Assembly (NCBI GenBank): GCA_023313575.1
Contig: JAJTTP010000023.1
Location: 124,001 to 188,000 of the forward strand
DNA length: 64,000 bases
Source: Eutypella sp. D-1
Taxonomy: Eukaryota > Ascomycota > Sordariomycetes > Xylariales > Diatrypaceae
Reading direction: 5' to 3'
Part shown: positions 52,182 through 61,891 of the stretch, one piece after another
How the letters are laid out: each line of letters begins with the position of its first letter
Position numbering within the stretch: position 1 is the first letter of the stretch
Notes under the pieces: generated by a model
Database searches by the model: none
Seen by the model: only the letters and a program-made list of their open reading frames with translations
What the model was told of the DNA's origin: nothing
Position numbers and translations under genes: made by a program

Positions 52182-53616
52182 ATGCGGGGTGATGTGAACG
52201 AAGAATGAAAATAGATATGCCGAATAGATTGCAGGCTTGAAATTGAAACCAGAGTCTGTTGCTCGTGAATTGTATTGGCCCTATCTAATCTACCCCTATT
52301 CGGTCATACAAGCCCCTGGGAAGGGTTTGGTGGTTTAAGCTTGTAGCAGAACTGCACTCTGAAATATAATGCTAAAAAGTTCTGTGTAAGGATCGTACTG
52401 AACTGAAGTATGGGTGATTTCATCATGATCTAATGGGGATATTCAACTTGTATTCCTGACTATTTTTCTTCTCCCGTTCCCTTCAGTCCTCGTCACCTAT
52501 ACAGCTTCACCCCTTGTGTCACGTGCCGTGCTCTTAGGAAGGGCACCACTATTAGGGGCTATATAGTTTTTTCTATCTCCCAACTATATCCCCACCGTGA
52601 AGGTGGCAGCCCAGATGAGTAAATACAAGCCACATGATTCACCTACGTACCCCCTTCTTACATCATAATGTCTTCATATCGGCGCTGGTAAGGTCAACCT
52701 CCTCATAGATATCCTTCCAATCTTTAGACTCAAAGCTTCCCTTTTAACGGAGCCGAGGCGCTGGTTCGCAGGCGCCATAAATTTCGAATGGAGAACGCAG
52801 AGGATAAGTGGTATCGTGGTCGCCGTTCTTAGTGTTTGCACTACCACCGTAACTGCTACTCTAGTCACCTCGCAGGTGTCAGTGATATAGCCCACCCACT
52901 ATTCAGAGCCAGGTTCTATATAAGGGGCTTCACCCCGCTATATTTATACGGGCTAGGGCGTCATATCTACTATCTGAGCCCTATACAATCACGATCGCGG
53001 GCGTCCGTCGTATTCGCGGCACCTCTTACTCTGGGGCCATTACTCCCTGGTAACAGGCCACCTTGTTGCCATTTGACATACCCCTAAATGACGGCTCGCA
53101 GGTCACCTAGAATAGTGGGGTTATAGTTAGGAGACAGCAAGTATAGCCCCTTAGTGCTACTCTAGAAGAAGCCCAATCCATTCTATATCAAATTTCGCGG
53201 CTGTGGCATACTTCCGGGTATATTCACTGAGGAAAAGTGCAGCTCTGCCTTGCCACTTGGCCTCGCAGGAACTATTGGTTCATCGTGCATCTACCTTTGC
53301 AGAACTGGGCGGTGCAGTGGATCATCTGCGCTTCTGCCTGCCTAGAAGCCAATGATGCGGGGCGTATTAGTTCGTTTTCTCCTCAGCTTACCCCTCCGCA
53401 GGGTCGTATTGGTGTATAATAGGCGGACATAGACAGATGTGGTATGATACTACCCAGTCATCTATAGCGTATTATAGATACAACATTGTGTGAGGCCTCA
53501 GTAGTTAGTAAATAGGTAGCGACGGAGATTAATAGTCCTCCTCGTACTACCCCAGCTTCCGTAGTTCCATCATCGAATGTCCAAACCATCATATCATTTC
53601 TCAGTGCGCGCAAACC
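52182..53616. other. AT-rich, possibly decayed intergenic region
   Basis: No ORF with a family motif. There are several TATATAG/TATAAG-like words (52559-52566, 52916-52925, 52938-52945). The sequence looks like decayed non-coding DNA before the second HET gene, perhaps an old mobile element, but no terminal repeat or coding remnant was recognised. Confidence 0.35.
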
Positions 53617-56163
53617 ATGCCTCGGTGGCACGAAGCGGACTGCCGTGACCCCGATGTATTCATCGAAGGGGGCTTCCCGCAATGCAGGGCGTGTGGTGCT
53701 GCCGCGTCGCTCGACTGGATTCGAGCGCAGACCACCGCGTCGAACCCAGGCTCTTCCATCCCTCCCGATGAGCCGGCGGGGTCGTTGAACCTCTCCTGGC
53801 CACCCCAAGTCCCCTGGTCGAATGATTCCAGGGGGTACGATGGGCCGGATGAGGAAGCTGGCCCGAAAGCCGTGGTTAAAGTGAACGGGTCAAACCCAGA
53901 AGAATCGCCTCAGCATGAGACGGAGTCGGATGTTCAAGTCGACGCGTCCTATGCCCAGACGTACGGCAGGCGGTTAGAACCAGACGAGATCCGCCTCATC
54001 TGCTTCTCCCCTGACGATAAGGACGAAGGCGTGGTCCACATCGACTTGGAAGCCTACAAGCAGGACGCGTGTCCCGAGTACGAGACCGTGTCCTACGCGT
54101 GGGGCGGCGAAGATGGAGACAACCGGCTCTGTGAGCCGGTCTACGTGGGATCTCACTGGGACGTGTTGCTCCAGACCCGGAACTGCGTGGCTCTGCTTCG
54201 CTACCTCCGCCCGCTCAGGGGTCTGAGGATGATATGGGTCGACGCCCTCTGTATCAACCAGTACGATTTAGTCGAGCGCGGGGCCCAGGTCGCCAAGATG
54301 GACGATATCTATCAGCGATGTTCCAAGGTGGTGGTGTGGCCCGGCGCCGATATCGTGACACCCACGCCGAAGCGCTTCCGGCGCCGGATTCCACTCCACG
54401 AGATTCCAAAACACGTCCCAGAAAGTGGCTACCTAGGGAAGCTTTTCTGCCGACGATACTTTAGCCGCGTCTGGGTGATCCAGGAACTCATCTTGGCTCC
54501 TTTCTCCGTCATTCCCATCCTTGACATGGACTGTATTGCGGGAGACTGGGCACCGGAGAAACTGGCCGTCATGCTAATGCCGGATACGTGGGAATCTCTG
54601 GGAAGACAATGGCTGGGTCGAATCAATAGCGTGGTCAGCTTTCCGGGGAAGACAATGGACCAGGTTCTGCGATACACATGGTCATCGTCCATGCAGGCAA
54701 CAGACCCTCGTGATAAGATATTCGGCGTTCTCGGTCTGCACCAGCCCCAGCACGAGGAGCTTGACCGCCTCGTGCCGGATTATTCGCTGTCGTTCCAGAG
54801 CATAATCATTGGCGTATCGGCGTACATGCTCTTCATACAAGGAACTTACGAAGTTTTATACAATGCGGCCGGTTTGAACGCCCAGGCACCTCTTCCATCA
54901 TGGGTGCCTGATTGGAAAAAAGGCTGGACGCCCGACGATTGGTCGGACCGGTTATACTACCCAAGATGCAAGCCCTTCCACAACGAACCAAGGTTTGAAT
55001 GCAAACATGAGATCTCAATAGATGCGTCTCCTGTGCCCCTACTAGTACTACTTTTCCCGCTATTAGATGATAAGGAACATCTGTTCGACTACCTGTCGCA
55101 CTTTGCCCCCGGAGTCAAGGAAACTTGGAGATTCAATGCTTCAGTGGACACAAGTACGGGTGCACTTTCGCTGAAGCTCTTTCATATAAAATCATTCCGG
55201 TCGCCGCCAGGTTTGGCTTCTGTTCATGATGTCTATGATGATTTTAAAGCATACTGGTTTTACGAGGATGGATATGCCTTGGAGATTAGGACCCCATCCG
55301 CTGACCTTCAGAAAATGAAGGCCGGACCGAATCATTTATTCGTCCTACTTCTGGAGGACCTGAGTCTATGTCTCTTATTTTTCCTGGAAGAGACCGGCAC
55401 CAAGGACTGCTTTCGCCTAATTCGTTGCTGTCCATGCTATGAGCTTCGTCTCTCATGTAAGACGCCGGGCCGAGATTGGGATGTGATAGAATCCTTGGGG
55501 GCTGAAGCTTGGCGCAACCTCTACGTAGCCCTGGAAGGATTTTATAGTTATTGGAACACGGATTCGATGGTGGCAATTTTAAGGACTTTCATCGACGGGC
55601 ACGAGTTACTCGGTATCTTTGCCGAAGTTTTTGAATCGATACTAGTACTGGAAGAATCGGGCCATGATACTTTCGAAATGCAACGGGCCGCGGCTAGGCA
55701 AAAGCTTTTTGAGGGCTTTAAGAATTCATTTCGTTGCATGAAAATTGATGAAGACGTCATTGTTTTTCGAGCGTCGCCTGATGAGTGGAACTCATTACAA
55801 GAGTATCCAAGCTTTCCAAGGAACATTTCCAATGATCTTTGGAGCAAACGCTTGCCCAGTTGTAAATGGAGCGAATGTGTTGGTGGTCCCTGGAAGCACT
55901 GGCATGATCGGACCCCCAACAGTGGCTTTATTTACATCCAATATTCACTAGAGGACCTCGCAGAGGATTCCCTACTCTCGCCTATTTGGTCCTTTTTCGG
56001 GTGGTTAACACGATACCGCAGAGTGACGGGCGAGACGGAAAGAGAAATGGTACTTCGGGGTCCAAAGCCGGAAGATCGCTTTGTCTACGCTCCGATAGGG
56101 TCTCAAGATGCGGCGGCCAAGCTAGATCTAGATGGCTATTTCCAGGAGGTGAAAATTATTTAA
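53617..56163 (+). CDS. HET-domain protein with N-terminal His/Cys motif
   Basis: Second predicted heterokaryon-incompatibility gene: 848 aa, no intron. Residues 1-35 contain H5, C9, C23 and C26 (RWHEADC ... PQCRACG), which could bind a metal. The HET domain starts near 154 (YETVSYAWGGEDGDN), continues with RGLRMIWVDALCINQYDLVERGAQ, KVVVWPGADIV and ends near YFSRVWVIQELILAPF (about 283). The downstream TRDKIFGVLGL-type block is present as DPRDKIFGVLGLHQPQ, then WVPDWKKGW. About 450 C-terminal residues have no known motif. HET proteins trigger cell death after fusion of unlike strains; activity here is inferred from the domain. The long ORF with all HET blocks argues that it is intact. Neighbours are gene-free. 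Confidence 0.87.
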   Translation: MPRWHEADCRDPDVFIEGGFPQCRACGAAASLDWIRAQTTASNPGSSIPPDEPAGSLNLSWPPQVPWSNDSRGYDGPDEEAGPKAVVKVNGSNPEESPQHETESDVQVDASYAQTYGRRLEPDEIRLICFSPDDKDEGVVHIDLEAYKQDACPEYETVSYAWGGEDGDNRLCEPVYVGSHWDVLLQTRNCVALLRYLRPLRGLRMIWVDALCINQYDLVERGAQVAKMDDIYQRCSKVVVWPGADIVTPTPKRFRRRIPLHEIPKHVPESGYLGKLFCRRYFSRVWVIQELILAPFSVIPILDMDCIAGDWAPEKLAVMLMPDTWESLGRQWLGRINSVVSFPGKTMDQVLRYTWSSSMQATDPRDKIFGVLGLHQPQHEELDRLVPDYSLSFQSIIIGVSAYMLFIQGTYEVLYNAAGLNAQAPLPSWVPDWKKGWTPDDWSDRLYYPRCKPFHNEPRFECKHEISIDASPVPLLVLLFPLLDDKEHLFDYLSHFAPGVKETWRFNASVDTSTGALSLKLFHIKSFRSPPGLASVHDVYDDFKAYWFYEDGYALEIRTPSADLQKMKAGPNHLFVLLLEDLSLCLLFFLEETGTKDCFRLIRCCPCYELRLSCKTPGRDWDVIESLGAEAWRNLYVALEGFYSYWNTDSMVAILRTFIDGHELLGIFAEVFESILVLEESGHDTFEMQRAAARQKLFEGFKNSFRCMKIDEDVIVFRASPDEWNSLQEYPSFPRNISNDLWSKRLPSCKWSECVGGPWKHWHDRTPNSGFIYIQYSLEDLAEDSLLSPIWSFFGWLTRYRRVTGETEREMVLRGPKPEDRFVYAPIGSQDAAAKLDLDGYFQEVKII

Positions 56164-58713
56164 CACATAGAGGTGGTTTTTAACCAGGCAGTACAGGAAG
56201 CAGAACAGCTCCTTCACGGGAGGGCTGATATACATACCCCTTAATAAAGTGGACCCACATACTGCCTGTGCCCTACGCCAGTCAGCTCTCAGCTCTTGAT
56301 ATTTCACAGTATGGACTGTGTTGAAGGTTGAAGCTCGTCAGGAGCATGTGGCCCATATAGATAAGATGGAGAGTTCATATCCTAGCACTCATAAAGTGCT
56401 CGCAGCCTCATGTACCCAGGAATACGTCTTGATCTCTAACCTGCTCTAGTTCGACAGTGGACGCCTTGCGTCGTCTTGACCATACGAGCCACGCAGCAGA
56501 AGGGTGGCCGTTGGAGGAGGCGTGAAAGCCTAACACGTCCAAGTGTAGGGCGACGTGAAAGGGCCTGTACTACTAGCCACGTACCATTAGAAAGGCCTCT
56601 AAAGTTTCATAAGTACGACTAATGTCGACGAACGTGGCGGGCAGGGGCATCATCTTCAAGACGGTGATCGTCTTCATCGCGGCGCTTACCACGGCGACTT
56701 TGATTTTAACCTCCGATACTAGCCGGCTAATCTTGACGGGTTACAGCCCTCTTCCTAGATTGGCCTGGCTCTGCAACCGCGATGTGAGGCTCTGCACTTG
56801 ACTGAATGGCTCCGTGGAAGGCCGAGCATGTAAATAAGTATCTAGCCCTGCAGACCAGGCCTTTCCCGTTGTCTCTGACTAGGAAGTCACCGAAAAGTTT
56901 GTTGAAGCGTAGCATATGTGAGAGCCCACTCGGTTTGGCACGATTGAAGCCGGATTAAAACCGTACACTAGAACACATCGGGCCCTGTAGCCCGACAACT
57001 CCATCTTCTTGAGGACGACGGTGTTATTAGGGATCTTGACCACAAAGTCGTGAAATCTAATGTAGACCGTTACCGCATGAATAATACTCGTTCCGTGCAT
57101 CGCAAGCCGGTCACGTTGAGAAGCCGCACGTGTATGCCAGACGTCGGATGGAAGTCATAGAGGTCGAACGGGGATCTTGTCGGTCGAAATTCAATGTCGC
57201 AAATATTTCGATTGCTAACTGTGATAGCGCGAAGCTCTGAGGACTCCGCGCAAATGGCCCCACGGGGTTCGGCTCCGGACTACCGTTCTCCGGGAATTGA
57301 GCATCGCCAGTGCATCGGCACTTCCTTCATCTTTTCTATCGCTATCCTCGATCATGATTCTGCTTGCCACACGAATTCGCATTGACGAAGCTGCCGACGG
57401 GAGTGCAAACTCGAGGAAGTCGCCGGAGGACGACAGGATGACGCGACCTGCTCAGGCATTATGGACTATAAGCCTGCGAAATCAATTGAGGCAAAGCTCA
57501 TCCATTGAGATATACATGGACACAGCATTATCCGGGGAGGGTTTGCTTCCGTAGCGGAGCCGGTCGGACAGCGAGATCGGAAGACGCCGGGCACCAAGAC
57601 CAGAAATAAGCAAGCGCCGATCTTAAGTAAATTTTCAGATCGGTTCCACTACTTTCCCATGTGAACCAAAAAATTAGGCCTTAGCTGCTATTTAGACGTT
57701 TAGACTGACAGATTGACTAACTAACTACCCGCTATAGAGACTATTGACTACCCGCTGTGGTGACACTGCGGGCTACATGTCAATGCCGGAGAGGACGAAT
57801 AAGTTCGCTAGTCAATGGTTGAGGTTCTGGTTCATTTGATCGGCCAGCGCCATTGTAATTGCGTTCCTCCAGGCTGCATAGTTGCTCTTAGACTGCTAGT
57901 TGTTCCCCAGAGAAAAAGTCAGTTGGGATGAAAAAGCAAAGACGGGATCCAAATAAACGCGGCGCCAAGGATGTATGGTGCTTCTGGCCCTCATCCGCCC
58001 AGCAGCACAAAGCACAACCGCTATCTGCTGTGGGTAGGCGGACGCGGCCGGCTCCGCTGATCATACGAGAGCCCGCGGAATTTTTTACTGGGCGACACGC
58101 CACCACAGGCAAGACAAGGTTTTGCATTTCCCGTGCATCGCATCGTTTTAGCGCTACGCAGCGTCCCGATCCCACCCAGGCTTGTAACCAGGGCAAGCCA
58201 GGGCATCGTCGTACCTGGCAAATGCCTTGGTCTGACCCCAGTCAGCCAGTCCGGAGGTCGATATAGAGTTTATCTGCTAAGTTTGGGATTAGCGCTCGGG
58301 AAAGACAGGAGGTTTGACAGACGCGCACTCCTGAGATCAGGCCGGGTCTGGCCTGACCACCGTGTATTTTCGTTCCATTATTCGCTTCTTAGTCCCCAAG
58401 TGACCTAGGATCATTTCATCCGTCGACCCATATGGTGCCGTTGCACAGTCGCACAGTTTCATCTGTCTCATCACCACTATACTCCGACCCCCCCTTCGTA
58501 GCTCTCCGGCAGCCGTGTCATGGATCTCTTGGCCTGTAGATATAATGTCCCCGGATGGACGCCTCAATCTCGATCTTGTGACTTCCCCAGACCATCATCA
58601 ACAATAACAATAACAACTACAACACAAGCAACCAAGCAAACAAACCACATCACAACGTTTTCACCAAAACCAAAACCATCTATCATCAACTATCACCATC
58701 CACCATAACAACC
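56164..58713. other. 2.5-kb gene-free stretch
   Basis: It begins with the 3' flank of the HET gene. Minus-strand fragments at about 56727-57100 read as protein-like but are broken between frames, so they may be an old pseudogene. A repeat of gactaactaactaccc-like words lies near 57714-57730. From about 58590 the sequence is A/C-rich and CAAC-rich, the leader of the next gene. Confidence 0.4.
56727..57100 (-). pseudogene. Possible decayed coding fragment
   Basis: Two partly overlapping minus-strand ORFs in different frames (57100-56879 and 56915-56727) encode varied, non-repetitive sequence such as FHDFVVKIPNNTVVLKKMEL and MLRFNKLFGDFLVRDNGKG. A single shift near 56900 would join them. No family could be named, and chance ORFs are a real alternative. 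Confidence 0.2.
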
Positions 58714-59349
58714 ATGCAGGGAGACATTTTCATGCTTGAGAACCAGACATCGGGGCACAACACTCCCCAGGAGAAGAAGACATCTAAGACCGAAGCCGCC
58801 AAGAAGCTAGAAGCCCAAGTTGCCATCTACAACGAGGACGACCTCTCTCACCTCCTCTACACCGGCAGCAACTTCGATACGGTCACGAGCCACCACAACG
58901 ACCAACTTCATCATCATCATCATCATCATCATCACCAGCAAGACGGCACACTGACCCCTCTCACGGCACCGGCGAGCAGCGGCACGCATACACCGATTTT
59001 CTCCGATCACGGCGACGAGAGCGATAGCGAAAGCGCCGTGCTCGAGGACTGGGAGTCGCCGGCCAGCGGGGATGTCGAGGTCCCGCGATCCCCCATTTCC
59101 CGGCGTCGCGGAGGTACCATGTGCAGCACCGACGACGACTTTGAGTGGCCCGTCTTCCTGGGCCGACAGGCCGATGAGTTAGCCGCATCGCGTCGCTCGT
59201 CTATCGCTTCGTCCACTTCCTCCAGGATGGAGGACACGAAGAAGCGCGTCCCCAGTGAACACCACGTCGAGTCTATCGAGGGACCCTTGATGGCCCTGTG
59301 GCCGGCTTCCATCGATACCCTCGAGTTTGAGGCGCCTTTTTACGAATAA
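58714..59349 (+). CDS. Disordered hypothetical protein with nine-histidine tract (211 aa)
   Basis: Not recognised as a named family. The single ORF follows a long CAA/CAAC-rich leader typical of highly expressed fungal transcripts, and the ATG is in good context (aaccATGCA). Residues 1-60 include an Ala/Lys/Glu helix (KTEAAKKLEAQVAIYNEDDL). A run of nine His lies near residue 66-74. The middle is Ser/Asp/Glu rich with possible phosphorylation sites (SDSESAVLEDWE), and RSPISRRRG is a proline-directed kinase-like site. The C-terminus LMALWPASIDTLEFEAPFYE is hydrophobic and may be a short conserved tail. No signal peptide or membrane segment. An intrinsically disordered regulatory protein is the simplest reading; poly-His may reflect CAT-repeat slippage. 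Confidence 0.65.
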   Translation: MQGDIFMLENQTSGHNTPQEKKTSKTEAAKKLEAQVAIYNEDDLSHLLYTGSNFDTVTSHHNDQLHHHHHHHHHQQDGTLTPLTAPASSGTHTPIFSDHGDESDSESAVLEDWESPASGDVEVPRSPISRRRGGTMCSTDDDFEWPVFLGRQADELAASRRSSIASSTSSRMEDTKKRVPSEHHVESIEGPLMALWPASIDTLEFEAPFYE

Positions 59350-60431
59350 ACATCACACGATCGAGAGACCACCAAGACTAGACTTTCTCGCATCACGACA
59401 CCTTACTCTTGTACCATAATATCATCACTCTCATGTTTCTTTGGGGTTCCCGGGGTAATAAAAAGTCACGGGGACACGGCCGGCGTTCTGGGATCATCAA
59501 CTGGGCATTGCGACATGAGAATAAAGCGGCGGCGTTGTCTTTTTATAAATGTTGCATCTTAGCGGACTGACTGGTCATTCATGTTTTATACCCCGGCGTC
59601 GGATGAAAAGGTAGACCAGCCTCTGCGGATGCAATAATGTTTGTTGTGTGTATTTAGGACGACAGGACCCGCCGCTCTCAGTGAGCTATATGCTCCTCGC
59701 ATAATAGGAATCTCCTCATGAATATCAAAGCATTCATCCAATAAACCCTTCCGTATATGTGGCATGTGATTAAACTGCTGATTTGGGTGGCCATCGAGGG
59801 GGGGCGTCGAAATTGCTTGATTGGAGTTGAACCCAATCAGCTTCTGCCATGGCTGTTACCAGGAGTGGCATGTGGCTCTAAACCAGCTATGATGATGAGA
59901 CGATAATTATTATGCATACTTCAAGGAAAGCTGGTGCTTGGGAGAAATCGTAACTATTGACTATTACATGTGCGTATTGTCACGTGATGCTACCTGGGTA
60001 GGTTGGTGGCGCTAGCAAGCTGCCGCTTCCTCCTTTCCCTATACACCGGCGACAGCAAATTGGCTTCTCTACAGTAGGGGATTTCGCCGTATATCGTAAT
60101 GGGCAGGCTCAACCATTGTTTGACCCCGATCAGTCAAACCTACTGTCCTGCATCACAAGACACGGCGTAATAAACACCAAGGACGGACACGATAGCAATA
60201 GAAAGCAAGGCAACGAACGTATTATGCTAATTGGCATATCAAGAGCATCGAAACCATAGCAATGACGGCAATAAGCTGGGATATAATTGTAAAGAATGGC
60301 TAAGCAATGCACAGCAATGCTAATGACCTAAATGACACCTGCCCAAACTCCAAGTCAAAATGTATTGGGAATAACGTCAGAAACAATTCCCCTCTCGGAC
60401 TCCTATGACGGGTATACCAGTCTCAGCGATG
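59350..60431. other. Convergent intergenic region, nothing recognised
   Basis: It lies between the stops of the His-tract gene (plus) and the Cys/Gln-rich gene (minus). No ORF with motifs. The left part is typical AT-rich 3' UTR sequence. Confidence 0.4.
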
Positions 60432-60953
60432 TCATTTTTTCTGTTCTTTACTGCTTGCACTCGCACTCTCTTGGCTGGAAGAGGCCGTACCCTGTGCTTG
60501 TTGTTGATCCTGTTGTGGCTGGATTGATTGGTAGTATCCGCTAGAGCTAGCTTCCTCACAGGGCTGCTGATCAGGCTGCACGCCCTGGCCCTGGCCTTGT
60601 GGCTGCTGCTGTTGTTTCTGCATTTGATTTATGTGCTGGTTATATTGCTGTTGTACAGAGTAGAACTGAGAATAGTCAGCCCCCCCTTGAGGCTGCTGGC
60701 CCTGGCCCTGGCCCTGCCCATAGCCTTGCAGGTAACCCTGCATCTCGGATGACATGGACAAGCATACACTGCAGTTGTCATACGGACACGGTGACAAGTT
60801 CGAGGTCACGGGGTCCCCAATGACTACCGGGCTACGGCATAACCATTCTTGTACCAGATTGCCCCAATAGGCATTCTCGCAACGCACATTGCGCTCCCAG
60901 ACGACCTTTCCACATGGATAGGTTATTTGGGCCCACTGGCACATGATAGGCAA
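60432..60953 (-). CDS. Small Cys-rich N-terminus plus Gln-rich prion-like tail (173 aa)
   Basis: Not recognised as a named family. A single ORF. The first 75 residues carry eight cysteines and aromatic residues: CQWAQITYPCGKVVWERNVRCEN, then QEWLCRS and PCPYDNCSVCL, ending in a C-x4-C-x2-C group that could bind metal. The rest is low complexity: YLQGYGQGQGQGQQPQ, then QQQYNQHINQMQKQQQQ and Ser/Gln/Ala, with Tyr spaced along it. Such Gln/Gly/Tyr composition is prion-like and promotes condensation. No signal peptide; hence probably intracellular. A TATA-like tatata lies at about 61111-61116, about 160 bases before the ATG. The Cys half resembles the small protein at 5319-5612 only in layout. 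Shadow ORFs on the plus strand cover the Gln-rich DNA. Confidence 0.6.
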   Translation of the reverse strand: MPIMCQWAQITYPCGKVVWERNVRCENAYWGNLVQEWLCRSPVVIGDPVTSNLSPCPYDNCSVCLSMSSEMQGYLQGYGQGQGQGQQPQGGADYSQFYSVQQQYNQHINQMQKQQQQPQGQGQGVQPDQQPCEEASSSGYYQSIQPQQDQQQAQGTASSSQESASASSKEQKK

Positions 60954-61891
60954 GCGCGCGAAGAAGACTCCGACTCAGGGTCCCTTGGGGATATGCCGAA
61001 CGTATGATGACAGCCGGTAAGCCCAGCCGCGTGCTGAGCGCAAAGGCGCTTCTGGATAATCTTGACCTAGACGTTGAGACGGAGGGAGGTCTGCCACCTG
61101 CAATAGGCTCATATATACGCATAGGTTGGTAAAAGCTGATGCTCAGAGACGAGGTTTTTCAGTTCTGGGAAAGGTATGAAGGATGCTGTGTGTTGGTAAC
61201 GAGACGTAGTAGTGTCCCTACAAGAAGTCGGAATTGATTTTATAGGGAACAACATATCGTGTGACCCTCATGAGAATACGTATTCTGGTGACGCGAGGAA
61301 TATCATAGGATCTAGACTTTGTTGTCGTAAGCTGTGAATCACTACACGGGCAAATTTTTCTGGTTTCCCGTGGCATGTTTCTCATCATGATATCAAACGA
61401 AGCGCGGGGGGACAACCGCGTTTGCTGGACCTACTCATTCATATGACCCGTGTACTATTCCAACCTTTCCCCTCGGGAGGAACAAACATGGTTGCGTAGC
61501 GCTGTGACATAGTTAGGAGTTACCGATGGCTCGATGATTTTGACGGTTTTGACGAGTTTGACGGTTTTGACCTGCTGCCTAGTTTTGTAGAACCGAAGAG
61601 CGCTCTAAAACGTGTAACTCGTTACGACGACCGGCCATCAAGGACAAGAAAACAAACTTTTTGCGAAACCAACAAGTGATAGGGTTATACTCGACTGTGC
61701 AAACCCTTGATCACATGCCATGGCCTACAACCTTCATGAAACGCATCGATAGCACAAGTCGAGTGAAATCGTTACGCATAAGTGTGATTATACATTAATT
61801 CACGTACGTGGCCTCTAACGACAGTGCCACCCATTTTTCCATCCACACCACCGGTTTCTATTATAGAATTACCCCTCTGCGTATTACTTGA
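60954..61891. other. Intergenic region with 9-bp tandem repeat
   Basis: It separates the Cys/Gln-rich gene and the alkaline phosphatase, both on the minus strand. No gene motif seen. Confidence 0.4.
61539..61574. repeat. Four 9-bp tandem units of TTTGACGGT type
   Basis: The units read tttgacggt, tttgacgag, tttgacggt, tttgacctg with exact 9-bp period. TTGAC/GTCAA is a word used by several DNA-binding factors, but this could be chance slippage. Confidence 0.7.

Noticed and set aside
56163..58713. A complete gene in the flank of the second HET gene
   Set aside because: All ORFs are below 115 codons and none has a motif; only a possible remnant was kept.
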